DNA from: Variovorax beijingensis
Lineage (GTDB): Bacteria; Pseudomonadota; Gammaproteobacteria; Burkholderiales; Burkholderiaceae_C
Direction: 5' to 3'
NCBI RefSeq assembly: GCF_003951285.1
Contig: NZ_RXFQ01000006.1
Span: forward strand, 310,001 to 374,000
DNA length: 64,000 nt
Position 1 is the first letter of the stretch; each line of letters begins with the position of its first letter. This document shows, piece after piece, positions 9,101 through 17,615 of the stretch. A model generated the notes under the pieces. It worked only from the letters and a program-made list of their open reading frames with translations. It had not been told where the DNA came from and did no database searches. The position numbers were made by a program, and so were the translations under genes.

Positions 9101-9749
9101 GGTGGCGCGCCGGGTCGAATTCCTCACGGGCTACCAGAACGCGGCCTATGCCGAGGAATACCGGCAGTTCGTGGACAAGGTCCGGCAGGCCGAATCGGCG
9201 CTCGGCAAGACCGCGCTGGCCGAAACGGTGGCCCGCTACCTGTTCAAGCTCATGGCCTACAAGGACGAGTACGAGGTGGCGCGGCTGCACACCGACCGCA
9301 GCTTCCTCGCCCGCGTCGAGGGCATGTTCGAGGGTGAGATGGGCAAGGATTTCAAGCTCAACTACCACCTGGCGCCGCCCATCATCGCGAAGAAGAATGC
9401 CAAGGGCCAGCTGCAGAAGCAGAAGTTCGGCCCCTGGATGCTCTCCGGCTTCAGGCTGCTGGCCCGGCTCAAGGGCCTGCGCGGCACGGCCCTGGACATC
9501 TTCGGGCGCACCGAAGAGCGCAGGACCGAGCGCGCGCTCATCGGCGAGTACCGCGCAAGCCTCGAGGAAGTGATTGCTGGCCTTCGCGCCGAGAACCATG
9601 CGCTGGCGCTGGAGATCGCGAGCCTGCCCGAGCAGATCCGCGGCTACGGCCATGTGAAGGAGCGCAACCTCGCCGCCGCCCGCACCCGCTGGAGCGAGCT
9701 GCTCGCCAAGTGGCGCAACCCGCAGCAGTCGCAGCGCGCCGCCGCGTGA
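6141..9749 (+). CDS. Indolepyruvate ferredoxin oxidoreductase, alpha-beta fused form
   Basis: A 1202-residue fused 2-oxoacid:ferredoxin oxidoreductase that oxidatively decarboxylates aryl or branched 2-oxo acids (such as indolepyruvate from tryptophan) to acyl-CoA and reduces ferredoxin. The N-terminal pyrimidine-binding half starts with SGYRGSPLGGYDQALW. The thiamine-diphosphate site is seen as FCSGCPHNTST near residue 470, GDGTYF near 534 and NDAVAMTGGQ near 565. Ferredoxin-like iron-sulfur cysteines occur as CEGCGDC near residue 675 and CNKDMSCLKGFC about 35 residues later. The gamma/beta-type domain begins with VAGVGGTGVITIG near residue 766. A C-terminal accessory domain of about 200 residues follows. 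The length matches the large aerobic proteobacterial form. It is divergent from an Lrp-type regulator. Confidence 0.94.
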   Translation: MNAPLPEHIRKALETVTLDDKYSLDYGRAFMSGVQALVKLPMLQRLRDKQAGKNTAGFISGYRGSPLGGYDQALWKASKFLKEQNIVFQPGVNEELAATALWGTQQLGFSPAGTNRFDGVFGIWYGKGPGVDRCSDVFKHANMAGTTEWGGVIAVAGDDHISKSSTAAHQSDHIFKACGTPVFFPANVQEILDLGIHAFAMSRFSGIWSGMKTIQEIVESSATAMIDPDRVEIVIPTDFQMPPGGLHIRWPDHALEQEARLMHYKWYAALAYIRANRLNHNVIEGPNDRFGIMASGKAYNDTRQALIDLGLDDATCRQLGIRLHKVGVVWPLEAQLTRDFATGLQEILVVEEKRQVIEYQLKEELYNWRADVRPTVLGKFNELDGDFSGGEWAMPNPTANTLLRANADLNPALIAKAIAQRLRKLGILEQAGAGMHARIDAQMAILEAKERSMEVLKVGGVQGADRQPWFCSGCPHNTSTVVPEGSRAMGGIGCHFMATWMDRSTIGFTQMGGEGVPWVGQQPFTTDQHIFANLGDGTYFHSGLLAIRQSIAAGVNITYKILYNDAVAMTGGQQVGERPEGHSVLQIAESLHAEGAKKVVIVTDEPEKYEGVNIPGDHVAVKHRDLLDEVQREFRQIAGTTAIIYDQTCATEKRRRRKRGTAVDPARRVVINELVCEGCGDCSVQSNCLSVEPLETEFGRKRTINQSSCNKDMSCLKGFCPSFVTVEGGQLKKKARDKADSPLALGPLPEPAVPVLARDQVWGIVVAGVGGTGVITIGQLLGMAAHIEGKGIVTQDAAGLAQKGGATWSHALIGQSQDAIRTTRVGTAAADLILAADPLVAVNAETLARMREGRTHVALNTHSTPTAAFVRNANWVNPQDDCASQIARAIGADALGTFDADAAATTLMGDSLYANPMLLGFAWQKGWIPLALESLLRAIELNAVAVENNKAAFAWGRQAAVHPDELQKRLRPGQVIEFKKRETVESLVARRVEFLTGYQNAAYAEEYRQFVDKVRQAESALGKTALAETVARYLFKLMAYKDEYEVARLHTDRSFLARVEGMFEGEMGKDFKLNYHLAPPIIAKKNAKGQLQKQKFGPWMLSGFRLLARLKGLRGTALDIFGRTEERRTERALIGEYRASLEEVIAGLRAENHALALEIASLPEQIRGYGHVKERNLAAARTRWSELLAKWRNPQQSQRAAA

Positions 9750-9790
9750 TTTTTCGGGAGGCCGGTCCGGCACCGCCGGCCGTCCCGCGC

Positions 9791-9843
9791 CATTGCTCCT
9801 GAAAAGATAGCAAAAGACGCGCAGCCCAAGCCCATGGAAAGCC
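9791..9843. repeat. Possible short dispersed intergenic repeat of Comamonadaceae type
   Basis: The pattern GCTCCTGAAAAGATAGC followed by a GCGC-rich stretch and ending near GGAAAGCC resembles a short repeat I recall from many Comamonadaceae intergenic regions. Only one copy is visible here, so the call rests on memory of the family and not on an in-window alignment. Confidence 0.3.
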
Positions 9844-9844
9844 C

Positions 9845-9880
9845 TGCCCCGCGCGCCGGATAAGCGCGCGGAGCGGGGCA
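9845..9880. promoter_or_regulatory. GC-rich hairpin upstream of yajC
   Basis: TGCCCCGC at 9845-9852 pairs perfectly with GCGGGGCA at 9873-9880, and GCGC at 9853-9856 can pair further inward with GCGC at 9864-9867. There is no downstream T-run, so it is not a standard terminator. A TACAAT sequence at 9891-9896 just beyond it could be a -10 element for the yajC-secDF operon. The rest of the 272-base gap (9750-10021) shows no gene. Confidence 0.4.
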
Positions 9881-10021
9881 TTGCCACGAATACAATGCCC
9901 GCTGCTGCGCGCGGCCGACGCCGCCTCAAGCTCTGACTCGCGGCCTTTTCCTCGGGGCCGCGGAACCGCGGGCCCGGTCCGCGCTTCTGACATTCCTCTC
10001 TTCTCTCTGCTGGAGACTCTC

Positions 10022-10357
10022 TTGTTCATTTCCTCTGCTTTCGCCCAAACCGCACCCGCAGCTTCCGGCGGTGGCGACATGCTGTCCTCGCTCGGCAGCA
10101 TGCTGCCCCTGGTGCTGATGTTCGTGGTGCTGTATTTCGTCATGATCCGTCCGCAAATGAAGCGCCAGAAGGAGGCCCGCGCCATGATCGAAGCGCTGGC
10201 CAAGGGCGACGAAGTGGCAACGGCCGGCGGCGTGCTCGGCAAGATCACCTCGCTCGGCGACCAGTACCTCGGCCTCGAAATCGCCAATGGCGTGGAGATC
10301 AAGATCCAGCGCAGCGCTGTGGTCCAGGTCCTGCCCAAGGGCGCCGTCAAGCAGTAA
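10022..10357 (+). CDS. yajC: Preprotein translocase accessory subunit YajC
   Basis: A 111-residue single-span membrane protein that joins SecD and SecF in the accessory complex of the Sec translocon. One hydrophobic segment lies at about residues 24-44 (MLPLVLMFVVLYFVMIRPQ), followed by the family signature RPQMKRQKEARAM and a small soluble domain with GDEVATAGGVLGKI. The start is placed at TTG 10022, giving (M)FISSAFAQTAPA. GGAG at 10012-10015 is six bases upstream, and this N terminus is the usual one for the family in this group. An open frame continues further upstream but has no family-like sequence. It leads the yajC-secD-secF operon. Confidence 0.93.
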   Translation: MFISSAFAQTAPAASGGGDMLSSLGSMLPLVLMFVVLYFVMIRPQMKRQKEARAMIEALAKGDEVATAGGVLGKITSLGDQYLGLEIANGVEIKIQRSAVVQVLPKGAVKQ

Positions 10358-10447
10358 GCCAGGCAATCAACGCGCGGCCCGGCCTTGCGCTTTGCGGCGC
10401 CTGGCCCCAAGTCACGCCACTGTTCCGTTTCTGAAAAGCGCTTTCTC

Positions 10448-12331
10448 ATGAACCGTTATCCGGTCTGGAAGTACGCGATCATCGTGATCGTGCTGCTTGT
10501 GGGGTTGATCTATTCCCTGCCGAACTTCTTCGGCGAGGCGCCTGCCGTGCAGGTGTCCGCGGCCAAGTCCACCGTCAAGGTCGACGCGGCCACCCAGAGC
10601 CGGGTCGAGGAGGCGCTCAAGGCAGCCGGGCTTGCGCCCGACCTGCTCACGCTCGAAGGCGGCTCGCTGCGCGCGCGCTTCGCCACCCCCGACGAGCAGC
10701 TCAAGGCGCGCGACACGGTGCAGCGCGCGCTGGTGCCCGATCCGGCCGATCCGCCCTACGTGGTGGCGCTGAACCTGGTTTCGCGTTCGCCGGCCTGGCT
10801 CACGGCGCTGCATGCGTTCCCGATGTACCTGGGCCTGGACCTGCGCGGCGGCGTCGACTTCCTGCTGCAGGTCGACATGAAGGGCGCCATCGACAAGAAG
10901 GCCGAATCCTTCGCGAGCGACCTGCGCACCACCTTCCGCGACAAGGGCATCCGCGGCACCTCGGTGAGCCGCAACGGCCAGGCCATCGAGGTTTCGTTCC
11001 GCGACGCGGCCGCGCTGGAAGCGGCCAAGCGGCTGATCCAGGACCAGTTCCAGGACCTCGCCACCACCGACAGCCAGGACGGCAGCAACTGGCGCCTCGT
11101 GGCCACCATCAAGCCCGAAGCCGCACGCCGGCTCCAGGACGCGGCGCTCAAGCAGAACATCACCACGCTGCACAACCGGATCAACGAACTCGGCGTGGCC
11201 GAGCCGGTGATCCAGCAGCAGGGCCTGGACCGCATCGTGGTGCAGCTGCCCGGCGTGCAGGACACGGCCAAGGCCAAGGACATCCTGGGGCGCACCGCCA
11301 CGCTCGAGATGCGCCTGGTCGACGAAAGCGCCGAAGGCCGCGCGGCCGAGCTGAGCGGCGGACCGGTGCCCTTCGGCTCCGAAAAGTTCCTGGAGCGCAA
11401 CGGCCGCCCCGTGATCGTGAAGAAGCAGGTGCTGGTCACCGGCGAAAACCTCACCGACGCGCAGCCCGGCTTCGACCAGCAGAGCAACCAGCCCAAGGTC
11501 GACCTGACCATGGACGCCAAGGGCGGCCGGATCATGCGCGACGTGAGCCGCGAGAACTACAAGAAGCGTATGGCCATGCTGATCTTCGAGAAGGGCAAGG
11601 GCGAGGTGCTCACGGCCCCGTCGATCAACGGCGAGCTCGGCAACCGCTTCCAGATTTCCGGCTCGATGACCGTGACCGAAGCCGCCGACCTCGCGCTGCT
11701 GCTGCGCGCCGGCTCGCTGGCCGCGCCGATGGAGATCATCCAGGAACGCACCATCGGTCCAAGCCTGGGCGCCGACAACATCGAGAAGGGCTTCAAGAGC
11801 GTGATGTATGGCTTCCTGGCCATCATGGTGTTCATGTGCGCCTACTACGCGCTGTTCGGCCTGTTCTCGTCGATCGCGCTGGCCGTCAACCTGATGCTGC
11901 TGGTGGCCATTCTCTCGATGCTGCAGGCCACGCTCACGCTGCCCGGCATCGCGGCCATGGCGCTGGCCATCGGCGTGGCGATCGACTCCAACGTGCTGAT
12001 CAACGAACGCGTGCGCGAGGAGCTTCGCAACGGCGCCTCCCCGCAGGCGGCCATCCACGCCGGCTATGACCGCGCCTGGGGCACGATCCTCGACTCCAAC
12101 GTGACCACGCTGATCGCGGGCATCGCGCTGCTGGCCTTCGGCTCGGGGCCGGTGCGCGGCTTCGCGGTGGTGCACTGCATCGGCATCGTCACTTCGATGT
12201 TCTCCGCCGTGTTCTTCTCGCGCGGCCTCGTGAACTTCTGGTACGGCCAGAAGAAGAAGCTCAAGACGGTGTCGATCGGCACGGTCTGGCGCCCCAAGAC
12301 CGACGGCACCGCCGTGGCTGAAGGCAAGTAA
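10448..12331 (+). CDS. secD: Protein translocase subunit SecD
   Basis: A 627-residue RND-related membrane protein that uses the proton gradient to help pull secreted proteins through SecYEG. The first helix is at residues 8-25. The P1 head opens with YLGLDLRGGVDFLLQVD, and GPSLGADNIEKGF precedes the cluster of five C-terminal helices (about 445-610), where GVAIDSNVLINERVREE is the conserved proton-relay region. The start is ATG 10448. The upstream in-frame extension is not family-like. The length is normal. It lies 90 bases after yajC and 18 bases before secF. Confidence 0.97.
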   Translation: MNRYPVWKYAIIVIVLLVGLIYSLPNFFGEAPAVQVSAAKSTVKVDAATQSRVEEALKAAGLAPDLLTLEGGSLRARFATPDEQLKARDTVQRALVPDPADPPYVVALNLVSRSPAWLTALHAFPMYLGLDLRGGVDFLLQVDMKGAIDKKAESFASDLRTTFRDKGIRGTSVSRNGQAIEVSFRDAAALEAAKRLIQDQFQDLATTDSQDGSNWRLVATIKPEAARRLQDAALKQNITTLHNRINELGVAEPVIQQQGLDRIVVQLPGVQDTAKAKDILGRTATLEMRLVDESAEGRAAELSGGPVPFGSEKFLERNGRPVIVKKQVLVTGENLTDAQPGFDQQSNQPKVDLTMDAKGGRIMRDVSRENYKKRMAMLIFEKGKGEVLTAPSINGELGNRFQISGSMTVTEAADLALLLRAGSLAAPMEIIQERTIGPSLGADNIEKGFKSVMYGFLAIMVFMCAYYALFGLFSSIALAVNLMLLVAILSMLQATLTLPGIAAMALAIGVAIDSNVLINERVREELRNGASPQAAIHAGYDRAWGTILDSNVTTLIAGIALLAFGSGPVRGFAVVHCIGIVTSMFSAVFFSRGLVNFWYGQKKKLKTVSIGTVWRPKTDGTAVAEGK

Positions 12332-12349
12332 AGGTCAAGGACAAGCGCC

Positions 12350-13309
12350 ATGGAATTCTTCCGCATCCACAAGACCATCCCGTTCATGCGCCACGCGCTG
12401 GTGCTGAACATCGTCTCCTTCGTCACCTTCGCGCTGGCGGTGTTCTTCCTGCTGCACCGCGGGCTGCACCTGTCGGTGGAGTTCACGGGCGGCACCGTGA
12501 TGGAGGTGGCTTACCAGCAGTCCGCCGACATCGGCAAGGTGCGCGAGGCCATCGGCAAGCTCGGCTATCCCGACGTGCAGGTGCAAAGCTACGGCACCTC
12601 GCGCGACGTGCAGATCCGCCTGCCGGCGCAAAAGGGCATGAACTCCGACCAGCAGAGCGCGCAGGTGATGCAGGCGCTCAAGACGGTGGATCCCTCGGCC
12701 ACGCAGCGCGGCATCGAGGTGGTCGGCCCGCAGGTCGGCGAGGAGCTCACCACCAACGGGCTCAAGGCGCTCGGCATGGTGGTGGTGGGCATCATGATCT
12801 ACCTGGCGATCCGCTTCGAATGGAAGTTCGCGGTGGCCACCGTGCTGGCCAACCTGCACGACGTGGTCATCATCCTGGGCTTCTTCGCCTTCTTCCAGTG
12901 GGAGTTCTCGCTCGCGGTGCTGGCGGCGGTGCTGGCGGTGCTGGGCTATTCGGTCAACGAGTCGGTCGTGATCTTCGACCGGGTGCGCGAGAACTTCCGG
13001 CGCTACCGCAAGATGAGCACGGTCGAGATCATCGACAACGCGATCACCTCGACCATCAGCCGCACCATCATCACGCACGGCTCGACGCAGCTGGTGGTGC
13101 TCTCGATGTTCTTCTTCGGCGGCCCGACGCTGCACTACTTTGCGCTGGCGCTGACCATCGGCATCCTGTTCGGCATCTACTCGTCGGCCTTCGTGGCGGC
13201 CGCCATCGCGATGTGGCTGGGCGTCAAGCGCGAAGACCTGATCAAGGGCGGCCCGACCAAGCGCGACGGCGGCTCCGAGGACGACCCGAACGCCGGCGCC
13301 GTGGTCTGA
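12350..13309 (+). CDS. secF: Protein translocase subunit SecF
   Basis: A 319-residue partner of SecD in the SecDF-YajC complex. Helix 1 lies at about residues 14-36, and a periplasmic P4 domain follows with VEFTGGTVMEV. Five C-terminal helices carry the family motif GYSVNESVVIFDRVREN at about residues 199-215. In many SecF proteins this motif reads GYSxNDTVVxFDR, so the aspartate-threonine pair is replaced by Glu-Ser here, a conservative change. It is the last gene of the operon. A 140-base gap before the next gene shows no clear terminator. Confidence 0.97.
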   Translation: MEFFRIHKTIPFMRHALVLNIVSFVTFALAVFFLLHRGLHLSVEFTGGTVMEVAYQQSADIGKVREAIGKLGYPDVQVQSYGTSRDVQIRLPAQKGMNSDQQSAQVMQALKTVDPSATQRGIEVVGPQVGEELTTNGLKALGMVVVGIMIYLAIRFEWKFAVATVLANLHDVVIILGFFAFFQWEFSLAVLAAVLAVLGYSVNESVVIFDRVRENFRRYRKMSTVEIIDNAITSTISRTIITHGSTQLVVLSMFFFGGPTLHYFALALTIGILFGIYSSAFVAAAIAMWLGVKREDLIKGGPTKRDGGSEDDPNAGAVV

Positions 13310-13449
13310 TTTGCGCCGGATCAACGGGACGCACCGCGCAAGCCCGCCGCCATGCCGCAGGTGATGCACACTTGTGCGGTGGCGCTTGCCGATGCAAGCT
13401 CTCGGCTTTCGCCGAAAAATAGAGTCCCATTGGTCTTCCCGATCCTTCA

Positions 13450-15837
13450 ATGAGCATTGCGCGGTCCGCTTCCTCCCTGCAGCTCGCACGCGAGACGCGC
13501 GAGCGTTTCGTTCGCGCCACCGAGGGCGTCATCGTCCCGCTGGCGCAGGCGATACGGGACCGCCTGACGCAGCAGGCCTCGGAAATCGGCAGCGCGCGCG
13601 CCATGCAGGAGAGCCGCGACGACTTCGTGGCGTTCCAGGACCAGGCCTCGCAATGGGTATCGCTCGCGCAGGCGGGCTGGCGCAGGTCGGTCGGCACCCC
13701 GGGGGCGGCGCCGGCCGTGTCGTCCGGCGCGAAGCTGCGGCTCGAACTCATCGACGACGACGCGATGGAAAGCAGCATCCTTTCATCGCGCCTGGCGCAG
13801 CTGATCCACGACAAGGCCAGCTTCGAACTCAGCGACCTGCGGCTGCGCATCCAGTTCCTGGAAGGCACCGCAGAACTCGACGCCCACGACGTGCTCAGGC
13901 CCGAAACCCTGGCCAGGCTGCTGGTGGACCAATGGCTGGCGGCCGGCCTGAGCCGCGCGCTGTGGGCGCGGGTGCAGGACACCGTGCAGCAGCAGCTCGT
14001 CGGCGTGGTCGTCAAGGCCTATGAAGACGCCAACGCCTTCCTTGTCTCCCAGGGCGTGATGCCCGAAATCGATCTGAAGAGCTTTGTCCGCCGCACCGGC
14101 AGCAGCAGCGGCGGCGGCAGTGCCACCGGACCGGCGACGATGCCGGCATCGCCCTATGCCGGCGGTGCGGCGCAGGCCGCGGGTGCCGTGCAGCGGCCGG
14201 GCGGCGCCGAAACTTCCTCCCCACAGGCACGGGCTTTTGCGCCGTCCGCGCCGGCCTTCACCACGGGCGGCTCGCCGTTGATGGTCGCCCGCCAGCGCGC
14301 GCAGACGGCGCTTCTGAGCCTCAAGCGCTTCGTCGCCGCCCGCATCGGCGCGGAACCGCCGGCTTCGGCTTCGATGACGACGACGGGAATGGACGGTCAC
14401 GCGGCTGTCGCGGGGTCCGCCCGCGCCGCCTCCAAGACCTTTGCCGGCGCGATCGCCGAGGCCGAGGCCGCCTACCGGGTGGCGGCCTCGCAGTACATGC
14501 AGGGCTCCGTGCCGGGCTCCGCGGATCAGGCCACCCTCATCCAGCAGACCGCGGTCGACCTTCGGCGGCGCAGCGCCGAGCTCAAGAAAAGGGCGCCCAC
14601 CACCGCCGACAAGGCCACGGTCGAGATCGTGGCGCTCATGTTCCAGGCCATCCTCGCCGAGGAGCGCATTCCTTTCTCGGCGCGCGTGTGGTTTGCCCGC
14701 CTGCAGATGCCGGTGCTGCGCGTGGCCATTGCCGAGCCCGAGTTCTTCGGCACGCTGCAGCACCCCGCGCGCATGCTGATCGACCGCATGGGCTCCTGCG
14801 TGATGGGCTTCGATGCCGCGGCCATCTCGGGCAGTGCGCTCGAAGGCGAGATCCGGCGCGTGGTGCAGGTGATCGAGCAGTATCCCGAAACCGGCCAGCG
14901 CGTCTTCAAGCTGGTGTTCGACGAGTTCGTCGCCTTCCTCAACCGCTATCTCACGCAAAGCGACGCCACCCAGCGCGTCATGAGCGTGGCGCAGCAGGTC
15001 GAGCAAAAGGAGACGATGGCGATCCAGTACACCATCGAGCTGCGCAAGATGCTCAACGACATGCCGGTGCGCGAAGAGATCCGCGAGTTCCTCTTCAAGG
15101 TCTGGGCCGAGGTGCTGGCGATTGCCGCGCTGCGCTACGGCGCCCAGGGCGAGCAGACGGTGATGCTCAAGCGCGTGGCCTCCGAGCTGGTGTGGGCGGC
15201 AAGCGCCAAGCCCAACCGCGCCGACCGCGCACGCGTGATCCAGGACCTGCCGCAGCTGCTGCAGCGCCTGCGCCTGGGCATGAACCTGCTGGGCATCATC
15301 GACGAGCCCCAGGAGGCCCACATCAAGGCCATCGGCGCCACCTTGTCCGACGCCTTCCTGTCGAAGACCGAGGCCATTCCCGCAGCCAAGATCGAGGCCA
15401 TGGCCGAACGCCTCGCGCACCTGGAAGATTTCGTCAGCGACGACGGCGGCGCCTCCAGCCTGCCGCTCGATGCGAACAGCATCGAACTGCTGCTGGGCGT
15501 GGATGCCGCCTCGATCGAGGTCGTGGCCGACACCGTGGGCGGCGTTCCGGCCGAAGACATGCTGGCGTGGGCCCACGAGCTGGAGGTGGGCAACTGGTTC
15601 ATGCTCGACCACAACGACCGCGTGAGCCAGGTGCAGTTCGTCTGGCGCAGCGACCGCAAGCAGCTGCACCTGTTCGCCTCGAGCGATGGCCGCAGCTTCC
15701 TGATCCAGGTCGGCCGGCTGGCCAACTACCTGCAGGCCGGCCTGCTGGTGCCGGCCGAGGAAGAAACGCTCACGGTGCGCGCCACGCGCGAGGCGCTGGC
15801 CAAGCTCGACGCCAACCCGGAGCGGCTGCTGAACTAG
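13450..15837 (+). CDS. DUF1631 family protein
   Basis: A 795-residue cytoplasmic protein with no signal peptide or membrane helix. It matches my recollection of the DUF1631 family, found mainly in beta- and gammaproteobacteria and of unknown function. The N-terminal third is helical. A low-complexity Ser/Gly/Ala/Pro linker runs from about residue 218 to 275. The C-terminal half is again helical, and a PilZ-like or small beta domain could lie at about residues 690-760 (LEVGNWFMLDHNDRVSQVQFVWRS), followed by a short helix. There is no recognisable catalytic motif. It stands alone on the plus strand, with 140 bases upstream and a converging smg gene 5 bases downstream. Confidence 0.8.
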   Translation: MSIARSASSLQLARETRERFVRATEGVIVPLAQAIRDRLTQQASEIGSARAMQESRDDFVAFQDQASQWVSLAQAGWRRSVGTPGAAPAVSSGAKLRLELIDDDAMESSILSSRLAQLIHDKASFELSDLRLRIQFLEGTAELDAHDVLRPETLARLLVDQWLAAGLSRALWARVQDTVQQQLVGVVVKAYEDANAFLVSQGVMPEIDLKSFVRRTGSSSGGGSATGPATMPASPYAGGAAQAAGAVQRPGGAETSSPQARAFAPSAPAFTTGGSPLMVARQRAQTALLSLKRFVAARIGAEPPASASMTTTGMDGHAAVAGSARAASKTFAGAIAEAEAAYRVAASQYMQGSVPGSADQATLIQQTAVDLRRRSAELKKRAPTTADKATVEIVALMFQAILAEERIPFSARVWFARLQMPVLRVAIAEPEFFGTLQHPARMLIDRMGSCVMGFDAAAISGSALEGEIRRVVQVIEQYPETGQRVFKLVFDEFVAFLNRYLTQSDATQRVMSVAQQVEQKETMAIQYTIELRKMLNDMPVREEIREFLFKVWAEVLAIAALRYGAQGEQTVMLKRVASELVWAASAKPNRADRARVIQDLPQLLQRLRLGMNLLGIIDEPQEAHIKAIGATLSDAFLSKTEAIPAAKIEAMAERLAHLEDFVSDDGGASSLPLDANSIELLLGVDAASIEVVADTVGGVPAEDMLAWAHELEVGNWFMLDHNDRVSQVQFVWRSDRKQLHLFASSDGRSFLIQVGRLANYLQAGLLVPAEEETLTVRATREALAKLDANPERLLN

Positions 15838-15842
15838 CCAGG

Positions 15843-16361
15843 CTAATGGGCGACGCGCCCCTCGCGGCTTTCGCAGAGTTCGTCGAGCACCAGCGCATCG
15901 GGCTCGATGCCAGTACTCCAGTGCACCATCAGCACGATGATCTTGAGCTCGTCGAGCGCGACCGGATCGCCCGGCGCCGCCATGGCGCGCTCGATGACGA
16001 TCTCGCGCAAGCCGCAGGACAGCACGCTCGACGATTCGAGAAAGCGGATGAAGCCCAGGCAGTCGGCGCCCAGGTGCTCCTGCTCGGCCTGCGAGTAGAC
16101 CCGCATGGCGTTGTCCGACTGGGGCAGGGCCGCTTCGGGCGCGCCGCGCAGCGTGACCGTGGCCACGGCGTCGTCGCCGGGACTTCGTTCGAGCTGCATG
16201 CCCTGCGTGGCAAGGCTCAGGCCGTCGAGCCAGTGCAGTGCATCGCGGATTTCCTCTGCCTCGAAGCCGTGGGCGCTGAGCTTGCGGCCCAGTTGTTCGG
16301 GTTCGGGGCAGGCATCGCCGCGCCAATAGTTTTCGTAGACAAACACGAGCACTTCGAACAT
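15843..16361 (-). CDS. smg: Smg / DUF494 family protein
   Basis: A 172-residue protein of the Smg (DUF494) family. The N terminus MFEVLVFVYENYW is the family signature, and the helical body with GFEAEEIRDALHWLDGL fits. The function is unresolved. The gene is repeatedly found next to dprA, as here, where it lies 60 bases downstream of dprA on the same strand. It has no membrane segment. The length is close to the usual 150-170 residues. Confidence 0.92.
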   Translation of the reverse strand: MFEVLVFVYENYWRGDACPEPEQLGRKLSAHGFEAEEIRDALHWLDGLSLATQGMQLERSPGDDAVATVTLRGAPEAALPQSDNAMRVYSQAEQEHLGADCLGFIRFLESSSVLSCGLREIVIERAMAAPGDPVALDELKIIVLMVHWSTGIEPDALVLDELCESREGRVAH

Positions 16362-16421
16362 GGGCCCAATATAGCCGATGCTTGTTGCTCGACGGCAGGC
16401 TTCCTGCGCGAAGCCTGCGGG

Positions 16422-17573
16422 CTACGCTGCTGCCGTTCTCTGGAACAGGCCGCCGGGCAGGCGCGCAACCTGGCCGTCGAGCTCGAGTTCGAGCAGCCTG
16501 GCCTGCAGCGCGGCGGCGCTCCAGCCGGTGCGCGCACTCAGCGCGTCGAGGCTCACGGGGTCGAAGCCGAGCGCGTCCAGCAAGGGCTCTTCGCGCGCGG
16601 CGGACACAGCGCCGGCATCACCGTTCGCGGCAGCCGGCGTCGCCGCGCTGCCCGCGTGCGGCGACGGCAGCTCCTCGAGGATGTCGTTGACCGACTCGAC
16701 CAGCTTCGCGCCCTGGCGGATCAGCGCATGGCAGCCGCGCGACTGCGGCGAATGGATCGAGCCCGGAATGGCGAACACTTCCTTGCCCTGCTCCGAGGTG
16801 AGCCGCGCGGTGATCAGCGAGCCCGACGCCAGCGCGGCCTCGACCACCAGCGTGCCGCGCGCCAGGCCGGCAATGAGGCGGTTGCGCTTGGGGAAATTCT
16901 GCGTGAGCGGCGGCGTGCCGAGCGGCAGCTCGCTCACGATCAGCCCTTGCAGCGTGATGCGGTGCGCCAGGTCGCGGTGCCGCGCGGGATAGACGCGGTC
17001 CAGGCCGGTGCCCACCACGGCCACCGTGGCGAGCCGCGGCATGTCGCCGGCCGCATCGAGCGCGCCCTGGTGCGCGGCGCCATCGACGCCGAGCGCGAGC
17101 CCCGACACCACCGGCAGGCCCGCGTCGCCCAGCGCGCGCGCAAAGGCGCGGGCATTGGCGGCGCCCTGCGGCGTGGGGTTGCGGCTGCCCACCACCGCAA
17201 TGCTGCGGCCGAGCTGGGTCAGGTCGAAGTCCGCGGCGCCGAGCACGTAGAGCATCAACGGCGGGTCGGCCATCTCGAGCAGCGAGGCGGGGTAGGCGGC
17301 ATCGCCCAGCGTGACCAGGCGCCGCGCGGTGCCGTCATCGTGGCCGGGCTGCAGCCACTGCCAGGTCTGGTCGAGCTGGGCCTGCAGGCCCAGCGGCGGC
17401 TGGTGCAAGGCATCGGCCTGCGCCGCCGACACCACCTGGCGCAGCGCCTCGCCGGTCTGCGCAAAGACGTTCTCGGGCAGGCCGAAGGCCGCCAGCAGCC
17501 GGCGCGCGGCGCCATCGCCGATGCCCGGCGTCAGTGAAAGCCGCAGCCAGCCTGCGAGTTCTGCTCGGTCCAA
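16422..17573 (-). CDS. dprA: DNA processing protein DprA (recombination mediator in transformation)
   Basis: A 383-residue DprA. It loads RecA on incoming single-stranded DNA during natural transformation. A helix-hairpin-helix-like N-terminal domain (about 1-80) comes first. The Rossmann-like core holds VVGSRNPTPQG near residue 125, SGLALGVDGAAHQGAL near 160, and FPKRNRLIAGL and SGSLITARLTSEQGK further on. A winged-helix C-terminal domain (about 320-380, LDALSARTGWSAAALQARL) is present, as in the long form. A run of small residues (about 295-315) links the two. It lies between smg and the LysM protein gene, all on the minus strand. Confidence 0.96.
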   Translation of the reverse strand: MDRAELAGWLRLSLTPGIGDGAARRLLAAFGLPENVFAQTGEALRQVVSAAQADALHQPPLGLQAQLDQTWQWLQPGHDDGTARRLVTLGDAAYPASLLEMADPPLMLYVLGAADFDLTQLGRSIAVVGSRNPTPQGAANARAFARALGDAGLPVVSGLALGVDGAAHQGALDAAGDMPRLATVAVVGTGLDRVYPARHRDLAHRITLQGLIVSELPLGTPPLTQNFPKRNRLIAGLARGTLVVEAALASGSLITARLTSEQGKEVFAIPGSIHSPQSRGCHALIRQGAKLVESVNDILEELPSPHAGSAATPAAANGDAGAVSAAREEPLLDALGFDPVSLDALSARTGWSAAALQARLLELELDGQVARLPGGLFQRTAAA

Positions 17574-17615
17574 ATGAAAGCGGAAAAAGAAAGCGGGTAA
17601 AAAATCGGAAAAGCG

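Noticed and set aside
6072..9929. A 1285-codon open frame on the minus strand across the oxidoreductase gene
   Set aside because: It lies antisense to a gene with clear motifs and has low-complexity His/Ala/Gly composition typical of antisense frames in high-GC DNA.
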